Assembly: GCA_944990035.1 (NCBI GenBank)
Contig: CALYLX010000101.1
Coordinates: 248,001-312,000 of the forward strand
Source of the DNA: Clitopilus passeckerianus
Lineage: Eukaryota; Basidiomycota; Agaricomycetes; Agaricales; Entolomataceae
Reading direction: 5' to 3'
DNA length: 64,000 bases
Shown here in pieces: positions 10,115 to 21,064 of this stretch (position 1 is the stretch's first letter; each line of letters opens with the position of its first letter). The position numbers and the translations under genes are program-made. Under the pieces are notes generated by a model that was not told the origin of the DNA, searched no databases, and saw nothing but the letters and a program-made list of their open reading frames with translations.

Positions 10115-13100
10115 ATGTCGGCCAACTCGACCTTGGTTGGCAACAAAGTCAAGGCAGGAAATGATGTCAACATTACAACTACAGTCAACTACATCGCCCA
10201 TGCCTCGACAGCGACAACAGACCTGGTAAGCAGGTCTTCGTGCCCGTCACGTTCCTTGCATACTTAATAATTCATAGGAGGAACTCCATCAGAAGCTTAG
10301 GCCTGTCGACAACGCCGCCTATGACTCCTATGCCTCGAAGGCCGAGCAATGTTTTGAGGGTACTCGTGTGCAGGTATTGAGGAATATTTGGGGTTGGATC
10401 TATGGCGAAGGAAGCCCGGCATCGGTTTATATCTTGGACGGAGTAGCTGGGATTGGGAAGTCGACTGTGGCACAGACCATTGCCCATCAAGCAGCAGATA
10501 TCGGGGTACTTGGAGCAAGCTATTTCTTCACGAGGGATGAGGAGGAGAGAATGACCACACGACGATTCGTACCCACCATCGCATACCAACTTGCCGACAA
10601 CAGGAATGAATACGCTTCTCATATTGATGCTGCGTTCAAGAAACATCCGGACGTTGCACAGAAGAACCTAGGCCAACAGCTAGGTATCCTCGTCCTCCAG
10701 CCTCTTCAGGCAATACCCGGGCCCGGCCTGTCACAGGAACGCCCACCCCCGGTTGACTTTCTTCTGGCTTTGTACGTTGGAAGTTCACTCGAGAAGCTAC
10801 TTTCCATTTTCTTACCATTCTCTCCTAGGTTGGGCCCTGAGCACCATGCTACTGTTCGCGTCACAAAATCCAAGGGGCATGTGGCCACCCCCATCGTGAT
10901 TGTGGTAGATGCCCTCGACGAATGCAATATCGAGGAAGCCAAGAATCTTCTGCGCCTCCTGATCGACAGGTGCCACACCATCCCGCAGCTCAGAGTCTTT
11001 ATCACCACCCGCCCAGAGCTTAACATCCGACAGGTCCTACATTCCGACAACAACCACGAACGATTTCGCCTTCACGACATCGAAGACCTCGTTGTGCAGG
11101 CTGATATTCGACGTTACATTCAATCCCGCTTGACACCATGCGAGATCCGGAAGTCGCTTGCTGATCCCAGCCAGTCGTGGCAGCCAAGTCCTCAGGACAT
11201 GAAAGCCATTTGCGGACTTTGTGGGACTCTATTCATCATCGCAGCCACGGTCCTCAAGTTTATCCTGGACTCACGACGATCCAACCCTAAGCGCCAGCTT
11301 TTGCGTTTACTGGATGGAGTCACCGAAGATTTCGCGGGCTCCCAAAGAATAAATACCATGGACAAGATTTATATGCACGTCCTGCTGTCAGCCTGGCCTG
11401 AAGATGATGACCCGGACGAGCAAGAAGACTGGATGGGCCTCTACCAGGATGTGCTCGGAGCATTAATAAACTTACAATACCCCCTTCCCCAACGAGTCCT
11501 CGCAAGTTTACTCAACGTCGGCGAGAGCGACATCGTTCGCACTCTCGTGGATCTCCATGCCCTCGTTGCACCCAAGGGCGCAGACCAAGTCTTCCGTATC
11601 CATCACAAAACCTTCCCCGACTTTGTCACAGACAAGCGTCGAATCAGCAAGGCTTTTAAGAGCTCGTCAGACGGTCTTCACCAAGATCCCACAATGTTTC
11701 TCATCGATGTAAAAGCGAATCACGCCAAAATCTCCAAGCATTGTTTCAGAATTATGAAAGACAAACTGAGAAGAAACATTGGCGGTCTCAGCTTCCACGA
11801 CTCGTACAAGGATAACGAAGATGTGCAACACACGCTGCGTATACCGGAGTCCGAACTGGCTTACGCATGTACCCAATGGGCCTATCATCTCGACATTGCA
11901 AACAAAGGTGGACTCGACGACAACCTGAAAGAATATCTCGACGCGTGGCAATCTAGTCAGATTCTGGCTTGGCTCGAAGTGCTGAGCATTCTCGACAAGG
12001 TTGACAGTGCAGACTATATACTAGAGAAGGCCATTGGAAGTATTGTGAGTTGTCTATCTTCGCAGTCCCAGCTATTCCTCCGAACTTATAGACATATAGG
12101 CAACGTTGACGGAATCATGGCCGAAGTCAAAAAGGATCATGGAAGTGTTAAACGACGCCAGCAGGCTGGTGGCACGAAATAGGGACATTCTCAAGCTGTC
12201 GTCAACGCATATTCACTGGTCACTCCTTCCTTTGATCCCCATCGACACTCTGCTGTATAAGACCTATAACCACGTTGGCAATGGACTGAAGCTTGTGTCG
12301 GGGGGCGAGGAGAATTGGGGTTATGCGGTTGCCATCCTCCGGGGGCACGAAGGGAGCATCAATTGTGTCACATTCTCAAGTGACGGGTCAAGACTGGCAT
12401 CAGCATCCTCCGACAAGACAGTCCGACTGTGGGATGGGAGCACAGGGGGTCACATTGCCACTCTCGAGGGCCATTCAAATTGGGTCAGATCTGTTGCATT
12501 CTCAAGTGACGGGTCAAGACTGGCATCAGCATCCAACGACAACACAGTCCGACTGTGGGATGGGAGCACAGGGGGTCACATCGCCACTCTCAAGGGCCAT
12601 TCAAGTTATGTCACTTCTGTCGCATTCTCAAGTGACGGGTCAAGACTGGCATCAGCATCCAATGACAACACAGTCCGACTGTGGGATGGGAGCACAGGGG
12701 GTCACATTGCCACTCTCGAGGGCCATTCAAGTTATGTCAGATCTGTTGCATTCTCAAGTGACAGGTCAAGACTGGCATCAGCATCCGACGACAGCACAGT
12801 CCGACTGTGGGATGTGATGACAGGTGCTCCTGTTTACACCTTTGCCCATGGTTCAATACCCGTCATTGATAACATTGCCTTTGCATCTGGACAATTTCCT
12901 TTGGCATTGCCCTCTACCAATCCCCTTTTTGCTCTCGTACAAAGAGAGCGACCGACACTCTCTGGCCTTGTGGTATTGACCGAAGGACCCGATGGGAGAT
13001 GGGATTATATTCCCTTTTTATGGTTTCCTATCCATTTAGAGGCCATCTCATTGGCAGTCAGTAGCAATGGCTCTTCTATTGCAGTTGGTTGCAGGAATGG

Positions 13101-13143
13101 ACACCTCTTGTTGCTGGACATATCAAATGTAATTTTTCCTTGA
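10115..13143 (+). CDS. NACHT-WD40 NLR-like receptor with 4 WD repeats (NLR-1)
   Basis: Three exons (10115-10225, 10278-12044, 12100-13143), 973 residues. The start was chosen as the ATG shared in position with the second copy; an in-frame ATG at 10097 is absent there. Order: short Asn/Thr/Val-rich N-terminus (residues 8-30, with AGNDVNIT), NACHT NTPase (P-loop GVAGIGKST at 92-100; Walker B IVIVVDALDE at about 243-252; RVFITTRPE at about 276), helical region, then WD40 repeats from about residue 704. The four canonical repeats are 42 residues each and nearly identical (GHS..V.SVAFSSDG; SAS.D.TVRLWD), followed by a diverged C-terminal WD-like segment. Such STAND proteins act in fungal non-self recognition and heterokaryon incompatibility. 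There is no HeLo, HET or other known effector domain at the N-terminus. It is paralogous to 22615-26827, which has 13 repeats. WD repeats of this identity change number easily. Confidence 0.9.
12337..12828 (+). repeat. Array of four 126-bp WD40 units
   Basis: Four tandem 126-bp units in frame, encoding 42-residue WD40 blades. Units 2-4 are nearly identical to each other. Differences sit after GHS (NW, SY, SY), in the V-R/T-S segment, and before TVRLW (SDK, NDN, NDN, DDS). Units 2 and 3 match units 10 and 11 of the second array, including the rare LKGHS variant in unit 3. Confidence 0.95.
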
Positions 13144-15159
13144 CTGATTGCCTTATCTCAGATTCTACTTGTGTCTTTCTCGCAGCTTTCTCTCTCTTGC
13201 TTACTCTATTGTGCCCTGGCATGATATATATTACCAGTGGTATTTGGAGGACCAAATTATATATCTACACATACATACACACCCATCATTTTCCTCTGTT
13301 CCTGCTTCGTAGATACACTACATTATGTGCTATTGCTTCACCTTGTGGTGTTGCTTTTGTAAAGCCGCCTGGAATGAAATCTCTGCACGGGCGATACGTG
13401 TTAGAAGATATGGGTTAACCAACTAGGCTGGGCCATGCCATCCAATGCTTTCAATCGACGATGCCTTTACGTTTCTTACCGCTTACGTTGAAACGTCAGA
13501 GAATGGCGACGTGGAGCTGTAATAACTTGAATGGGTATCACAAGTCTGTTGCTGAGGTCGAGACCAACGGAAGATTTTACCTTTCACCGCCAGGCTAGAC
13601 AAACCAGAATGTTTGGAGTACCTCTGTGCTTTGGTGTGCTGAGGATCCCAAAGACAGATATTACTCGGCACGAAAGGCCTTAGACCAGGGCATGCTTACG
13701 CAACTCGCCACACAGATGATCTGTAGAGGAAGTAGAGTGTTTGAAGTACCCGCCGCTATGGCGTGCTGAAGCCAGCGAGGGCAGACAATACTACACTAGA
13801 CAAGGGACACGCCTTCAAGTTCACGGCCCGCCGAACAATATGATCTGAAGTGCAGGCGAAGTAGCCGAGGAGGGTGATAAATCTAGAGGTGATCGAACTT
13901 GCTTGACGTCCAGAGGGGTTGAGTGGAGTATATTTAAGCTACACGCCCCATAGATCCACAGCGAGGTTGCAAAATCTCTTGGAAAGATGTATAGCCTGTG
14001 AGCAATCCCAGTATTTGACCAAGGCTTCAAGAATGCTTTGACGCTCGTCAACTCCGAATCGCGACATTTGACCGTGAGAGGGATGTGAAGGCTTATGACC
14101 ATTGCTTCGGGGTCATACTATAATTGTGGTGCTGCCGGGTTTAGCCTCCTGAGTTCGTTCAGTCTGGCTGGGTTGGGTAGATAATCGTAATTCGTGAGTC
14201 TACTAACGAACCCAAGCCAAGTTGGTCCATTCCGCCTAGCCTACCACTCACTTGAGAGACCGTATTCATACCGGGATATCTTCTCTTACCTTTAGTGACG
14301 AGATGCGAGTCATGCTGACTGCGTAAGAAATCGCGATCGCACTGTGTCGGTCTCGATGTAAATCGAGAGGATTCCGCTTGATTCGCAGTCGCAAGTCGCG
14401 AATTGATGAAATCCGCACTGGCCGCTACTGCTGCTCGCAATGCTCGAGTTTAGGGGGGGAGGAAAGGGTATCTATTCGTCGGAAATACTCTAGGTACATG
14501 TTTTATAGTAGATTACCTATCGCTAAGTGAAATCCGACACGTTGTAAGAACGTTTGAGCATCGGAAACTATCGGAAAATAATGTATACTATGAAAAACAC
14601 GAGATGCGCACATTTACTGTGCGATCCGAATCGCGAAGATCAAGGAAAAACTGACCCTTTACATGGTCAGAGCGGAGCGATGCGCGTCAATAGTATGATC
14701 GTGCCGTGAACACGAATGCTTTTTGTCAATGATGTCCACACAGCAGCCAGAGGGGCAATGAAAGTAATGTGAATCTGTCCCAAGGGGTCCCCAGGAGCTT
14801 TTTATTTAGAGGCAAATTCGATTTCTAGCGTCGCCTTTGACGCTTTTGACGTTGTAGCGAGAGTCAAGATTCGACCTGAGTCAGCAGCGCAATAGGCGGA
14901 AGTGTGCATGATCGTCCTTCCGAGTTACCACCATCGCTGAACTCTAAATCTCTCAGCCTCGAGGCGACTGGCAGGCAGCCAGCTGGCCTGTTACGCTATA
15001 ATACACTTCAACACGCCTCACACTCTTTCTTTATCTTTTATCTTATTGCCATCATCTCCATATTCAAGTTAATCGACATTGTATTCTACAACCAAAACGT
15101 TACCTCTGTTTAACCCAAGGTTCACGAAAAATAACGACACGAATCCAAAGTTCAATGCA
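13144..15159. other. Duplicated spacer between NLR-1 and the truncated NYN gene
   Basis: Most of this block is repeated at 26828-29172. The first 280 bp, the NLR 3' flank, are almost identical between copies. About 395 bp (roughly 14297-14690) are present here but missing from the partner. Around 13580-13800 two imperfect copies of a short segment, each ending in an A/G-rich stretch, lie in tandem. I see no intact gene. Confidence 0.6.
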
Positions 15160-16284
15160 ATGCAACCTTTCGTGAATACCAGACAAACTCGCCAATCCGC
15201 ATCCACCTCAACAGCGACCTCCAACAACGCGAATTTGACTCCCTCACATTCACTCGCTGCATCTCCTTCTCCTCGAGCAACAGGTTCTACCACAGGCAAT
15301 GTAACCAATACTACTACCACATCTTCCTATACACCCCCAAACGATCCAACACTCTCGCCATTTTCGCTCCCCGGGCGAGTTTCATCCACCCGCTCCGGCG
15401 ACTCCTTCGACTCCTACGATACACATGACACCCACGGAAGTCGGTATACAGAAGGTTCCGGATACACCAACGGAACAGGCTACACCTCAGACGACCCTCG
15501 TCCACCCGATCTTGGGGCGTTCAACACCGTGCTGAGAGAGTGGGGCTACCTCTTTGGGCCCACAGCGAGACCTGCCCACCAGCAGGACGATGACCAATTC
15601 ACTGCGGAAACTGGCAGCTCCTTCCCCACCCACACATCTTCTCGACATACCGGACAGACTGGCATCTCTCAGCGCCGGACAATTGCGTCAACGAGCGGGG
15701 TTGCTATTCCTCGACCTCGCCGGCATCTTGATGCCGCCAGCTTTTTCTCTGGGGAGACCAATACAGGTCGACACTCGACAGTGTGGAATCAGCAGCCAAT
15801 AGCGGATTACCTCCGCGCTATCTCTGTCTCGGGAGACATCGACCTCAGCGATGTTGAGCTGATTGCACCTGCGCTTCTTGGGCAGGTACAGGGAGGCGGT
15901 GAAGGGCGAGGTGGTCCTACTGGGGGAATCAGGCGGATACAAGAGGAAGGTCCAACTGGCGGGGACACGGATACTGAGGGTGCTCAGTCTGTGGTCATTG
16001 AGCACCTGGTCGACGACCGCAGTCAACGTGATAGTCAGGGGAGCAGGAGAGGTGACTTCACGCCCTCGGTGGCCTCTATTTCGGTGGCGGGCTCTCCAGA
16101 GGAAAGGAAGGGAGCGGATTATATGACATCAGCCGCTACCGTATCCCAATCGTCTGCAATCCCTTTCCCATCTATCGCTTCATCGAACTCTGCCCCATAC
16201 CAAACGTCCCAACAGCGGGAAAGCCCATTCTCCCCAAACCCTAACACCTCTATTCGAAAGCCTCGCAGGGCTGAGCAAAAGTAA
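15160..16284 (+). pseudogene. Truncated 5' copy of the NYN-domain gene
   Basis: From the ATG at 15160 the frame follows the first exon of the full gene at 29173 almost residue for residue (MQPFVNTRQ start, Ser/Thr-rich text, LREWGYLFGP, QPIADYLRAIS, GDIDLSDVELIAPALLGQ). It stops at 16282-16284 after about 374 residues. Just past RKPRRAEQ the sequence changes to bestrophin-like DNA, so the NYN domain and the remaining 75% of the protein are missing. The upstream region matches the full copy apart from the 395-bp indel, so it may still be transcribed. The remaining part is disordered with no fold; I infer a duplication-breakpoint pseudogene. Confidence 0.85.
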
Positions 16285-17114
16285 TGTACCGTTGGAGACC
16301 ACGCTCTATTTGGTGAGTTCCCTTACTCTACTGTGAGATGCAAGCTATTGTGTTGATATTTTCCTCCAGAGCTTGTACGTCGCTGCGGCCCAGGGGGGGA
16401 AGAAGCAATGTACTCCCTATCAGTAAGGGTTTATTTTACTTCTCTTGTGGCATCAGGGCTAATCCAGCTCGTACAGCGACCAACTGTTGTTCCCGAATCG
16501 GCTCCTGAAAATGTCTCCATATTCTATAGCCCTGTCAATTTTGGCTAACGTTCGGGTGAGTCACCATCCAGAAACAGGTATCGTCACTTCGCCCTTTATG
16601 CAAGCCTCCCGTTACCACTGGCGAATTCTTGTGGTCAGTGCCTCATGTTCCTTGGTTCCTTATTTCGGGTACAGACGTTAGGAGTGGGTTAAGGAACATG
16701 AAGCACTGAATACAGGAGATTCGCATTCGCCTATGCACGAGACTTATAGATCGGTTCGTATGACAGGAATGACTATGTAAGTATCTTACACCAAATAATC
16801 GTTTGCGTCCATTCTGACCCTCATTTTTTCCTTCCAGAACCTCGACCACTTAATGTAGAACGCCATTCGTGCGTTCCCTTTCCCCTCCTCCTCCTCACGG
16901 CTTACCCCACTTGACAGCTAACAAGCTTCGCGGCCTGACATCTGCTGTCTCGCCACCTCACCCATCTGATTGGGCATTCTCGCCGCAGAACGATCTGCCG
17001 TTCACTAGGGATCCTGACATGTTGGTCGAGGATCTAAACGCGAGTGAGATGTCTGCCCTGAGCGAGTGGTTGAGGAGGGGAAGGGATGCGATGGGTGAGG
17101 CTATGGGTGCTTGA
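16285..17114 (+). pseudogene. Bestrophin 3' fragment (broken copy)
   Basis: Starts at a segment equivalent to bestrophin position about 6270 (exon 6 end, LPLE..LYL) directly joined to the truncated NYN copy. It continues through pieces matching exons 7-14, ending with a readable tail (RGLTSA..PPHPSDWAFSPQNDLPF, ending AMGA at 17114). Exons 8-10 are largely deleted, and the Ca2+-clasp exon is scrambled with stops. It lacks all N-terminal membrane segments. Confidence 0.85.
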
Positions 17115-17460
17115 GGTAGAGGTAGTAGTCGTAATGATGGCCGGTGAAGGTAAGATTGTACGAACTGTCATGATTATGAAGCGGCCACCACATTGTATGT
17201 TTTGTTGTGCATCGCATTTTTAGCTTGTCGTATGTACCTTCGAATAATAATAATAATTGTATCTTGTATCCTTTGAACCTGTGGTTGGTTACGTTTACTT
17301 CGTTCCCAGCTTATGGCTCGCTGTCAGGAGGAATTCCAGTCTATTGGATATGTGATACATTCCGCTGATAGTTCAGCAACTAACGAGATTCGGGGTATAC
17401 ATGATAAATATTGTATTACGGCCGAAAGATCCTGTCATTCGATAACACCATCGTCGCGGT

Positions 17461-18170
17461 TGGCACTCCTCCCGTGGACTGAGCCGTCGCATATATCCCA
17501 CCGCCGCATCCAGTAGTTGCGGCCTGTATAGGAGCTCCCGTCACGGCATCCCTGAATTCTGAGCTCCATAACCACCAGCCGCTATCCCGAAGTCATCGCC
17601 GTTCCTGCACCATAGTGATAGCCACGACCAACCGGACGTCTATACATCTGGATTGGTTGCACAATCCTCCAGCCATGGAGGATGCCGTTGCAACGCCTGG
17701 TGCAGCTGCGCTAGCGGCAGAGGATATCGGGGGTGACTTGTAGAATAGGACTGTCGTAGTTCTTATAGCACAGACCTGGACCGGTGATGGTGGTGGTGAT
17801 AGCCACTCGATAGGGGGAGAGGCTCCTGCGGAAAACTGGGGAAGACATGTGGCTCGCCAGCCTACTCCTTGTTCTACCGTCTGAACCTATGGTCGGCGTG
17901 TGGCCATCGCCTGCACGGCGCCTCCCATCATGCCAGTCGCTTGTAGAGGGAGAATTCGTTGATGGGTAGTCGGGTAGGGCGACACTGCGCTAGATCCTGA
18001 GAGCTGGATGTAGCTTGACGAGTACGGGGGCATGGAGCGACTGTAGGTGTAACTTCTTGGTCTGTGGTGCTGGTGGTGCTGGTGGTGCCCATTGCTGTGA
18101 CTGCGATGACGGTGGTGACAATGTCGATGAGGGCTACGACTCGGGCGTACAAAAACGGTTTGAGGTGCAA
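17461..18170 (-). pseudogene. Broken copy of the His/Gly/Tyr-rich gene (copy 2)
   Basis: On the reverse strand the N-terminal Arg/His-rich part (APQTVFVRPSRSPHRH and the following His-rich segment) is readable. The original MYGN start is gone; the frame runs back into unrelated upstream DNA to about 18504. A stop follows MATRRP near 17887, and the remaining part down to 17461 matches only as DNA with frameshifts. It keeps its position next to the bestrophin fragment, as in unit 1. Confidence 0.75.
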
Positions 18171-18199
18171 CTTTCAACTTGAACGCAATTACATGAAGC

Positions 18200-19680
18200 A
18201 CGGTCGGCGGTGGCCTGGGATCGTTGTATGGAGGATGTGGCGACAGGCGGAGTGGAGGACCGGTTTGCTTGAGTTTCCTTACGGTTTTCTGCCGAGACCA
18301 CGACAGGCGGGACACCGTTGTACAGGTCGAAGATGCACGGGTTTCAGGGGTTCTCGGCTCCGACGAAGAGAGATGAGAGGGATAAGTAGGGCGAGGATGC
18401 GGAGATCGAGAACAGAGCGCTTGGTCGGCGCCGGGCATGTCTGTGTCATCTGAAATAAGCAGCAACAAATAACCGGATACTTCGCCCCGGTCTCCGTTGA
18501 CCAATCAGAAAATTCAAAAAGAAATTCCACAGACGCCCACTCAACACTACACCTCGAATTACTGAGACATTTGGTGATCAACTACTCCCGGAAGGCTGGA
18601 ACTTGAAGTAACGCTGACTCAGTTGTTCAACATTCAGGTCACGGGCCCATGTACCTGCCGCTCTTCGCCATCTACAACGAACGAGATTCGACAATGCGCA
18701 GGTCATTGGAATTTAGGAAGCGCAGACTTACCCAGCGCACCAAGATCCTCAAACAACCTCGAAACTTTGAAAAATCTTCAACGTGGAAGGAGTGGGGCTG
18801 GCATATCGACTGCAGCGGCCGCGACGAGGATATCGAATGCAATGTCAACTCCAAGACGACGGCTCACTGAAGGCCCTTCATGGCGGGACTGAGTTAAGGG
18901 GTACCCATATTCCGTGATGCTCGAGTGAAGGTACATACCTCCGTCTCCCTACCTTCACCCCCTTTCCTTCCCATTTCATGCCTTTCTCTCAAACGTCTCT
19001 TTCTTGACCTCTGTTATCTCCTCAACGGCTTAAAGCATTGCTGACTTTGTTCACAAGATCCAATATGTTGCCAACATCGTTTGCAACAGGTTTTCAATAC
19101 CCTCAATACGTATGCTGCAACCGGTGCTCCGACTTGGCATGGTCGACAATTACTTCCGAAAACATGCAATATGGCGCATAATACCGAAATACATTCAGCG
19201 TGATTGACCCCGGCCCATCTTAACGTGCTAAATCTGCTACTGCCAACCCTGTCGAAGACAGGGCCCAATAGGTACGGAAGTACGATGGAATATTTCCAGC
19301 GCAGGTCAGTACACCTACTCCCTAGTATTTCCCGAAACTCAGATTATCCACCATAGGTTTGTGAAGCTCTCTCAATACCTCGTGGGCTCTGCCTTGCGGT
19401 ACTCGTCGACCTTCAGTTGCGCTGGAGCGTGCCTTTCCCCCTTGGTTGGAGGTGGCGGATATGTCACTGGAAATACCCCATCAGAATGTCTACAGAGACC
19501 AGGAAGTCAGCGACGATCGGGGAGCGTCAGTTCGTTACTCTGAAAACGCAAAATCCTCGCATGGCTCCTTGAATGGCCTCGCCGAGCATGTAGTCATATA
19601 GTCATCCGCCGTGACGGGGCTCTCGTCGGCTGCTCCGCCTCCCGAGCCCTTGATATTACTCGACGACTCGTCGCCCCTCC
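18200..19680. other. Unique stretch inside the duplication
   Basis: This DNA has no match elsewhere in the window that I can see, and it separates two broken bestrophin/His-rich sets. Short open frames on both strands carry no recognisable motif. It could be inserted DNA or a decayed gene. Confidence 0.4.
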
Positions 19681-20300
19681 ATTGCTTTGTCCAGTGACGT
19701 TACGTTGGGTAAAAGGCTCTGGTCCGGTATTGTCCTCCCAAGCCGAATTTTTTGCCAGAATAGTCTGCTTCCATATTAATGGTGAGTTGTCGTATGTCTG
19801 CGGCAAGGATATCGCCGTTCTCATCTGCTATGTGCATAGACCCGATGCCACTCCAAGACGAATTGCGACATGTGTCTTGATCGACAAGAAGTCTGTTATA
19901 CACCTGGCCAAAGCCTTCGTTCCATCTGTCAAGCATTATCTACGAGAGGAAGACGGACTTTACTACCAGTGAGCCTCTCCATTGTGCAGGTAGTCACCTT
20001 TATTCATCGACTTCATCCTCAGAGACCTGTATTACCCCTTCAAGTTTCTCCCAGCATATGCCCCTCCACTAGAGTCAGGTCCGAAGATTCCCAGAATGAC
20101 GAAGTCCTTTCTCATACTGTTACTTCACTCTTCGGCAAAATTCCCATTAACAAGAAGGCCCGTTTCTTGGATCCCACTCAAGTTCATCATCATCGGCGGG
20201 GACATTGCAAAGTCTTCTAAGATACCTGGACTCAGGCCGCTTCAGCAGGATACAAGTACCTTATGCCAGCGAAGCTGCCGCCGTAATTGCACTCGTTGAA
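19681..20300 (+). pseudogene. Bestrophin middle fragment (second broken copy)
   Basis: Matches intact bestrophin exons 4 (end) to 6 (start): FFARIVCFH, then IDKKSVIHLAKAFV.SVKHYLREEDGLYYQ with a donor-like GTGAGC, an intron-sized gap, and DLYYPFKFLPAYAP. The Ser/Thr-rich loop follows with frame changes and large deletions. Both ends of the gene are missing. The divergence is higher than between the NLR flanks, so this copy looks older or less constrained. Confidence 0.8.
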
Positions 20301-20337
20301 TTGCTATAGTTAATTGGATAAATTCCGCTGATAGTTC

Positions 20338-21018
20338 AATAAATAATTAACGCGTTACAATATACATACACATGATTAATAAATCCAGGTATGCTATTAC
20401 TGCCTTTGTTCCCTAAACATCCTAAGATTACAACTGTCGTCGCAGGCGTCACTCCTCCGCCGGCCGAGCGTAGGTGCGGCATGCGTAGGAGCTCCTGCCA
20501 CCGGCATGCCTGCATTCTGTGAGCCGCAACCACTGGCCGCTACCCCCTGGAGTCATAGCCGTTCCTGTACCAGGCAGATACAGCTGAGTTGGTCGTGCAA
20601 CACCACCCCCACCCATGGAATCGGAGTTCGTATGACATGAACGTCGACCTGTGGAAGAGGTACCAAGAGCCGCTTGATAGTGGAAGAAACTCCTGAGCGA
20701 ACTGGGCATGAAGTGCGTCTTGCCAGCCTAGTCCTTGTCCCGCAGCTTGAACCTGTGGTTGAGGTGCTGCCAGCCGTTTGTTTTGGGAGAAGTTGGGTTG
20801 GGCGGTGGGGTAGGGTGACATTGTACTAGCTCCTGAGTAGCTTGACAAGTAGCAGTACCTTCTTGGCCTGTGATGGTGGTGGTGGTGGTGCCAGCTGCTG
20901 TGACTGTGATAGCAGTGGTGACGATGTCGATGAGAGTATTAGTACGACTTGAGCGAACGATGACGGTTTGAGGCGCACCGACTGGCGCTGTTGGTTGGAA
21001 TGCTTGATTTCCGTACAT
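20338..21018 (-). pseudogene. Broken copy of the His/Gly/Tyr-rich gene (copy 3)
   Basis: The start is conserved (MYGNQAFQPTAPVGAPQTVIVRSSR), then a frameshift inside the Arg/His codons changes the reading to Thr-rich sequence. Downstream pieces of the original frame reappear (SYSGASTMSPYPTAQPNFS; QAAGQGLGWQDALHAQFAQE), separated by further shifts. The upstream DNA joins the duplicated spacer exactly as in unit 1. Confidence 0.8.
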
Positions 21019-21064
21019 TTCGTTTCAAGAATCAAGAGAGTAGTAGGGGGATCGTCGTCGTAGC

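Noticed and set aside
17887..18504. 205-codon reverse frame as a separate gene
   Set aside because: Its second half is the N-terminal part of the His-rich gene copy and its first half is unrelated DNA read in frame by chance; it is part of a decayed copy.
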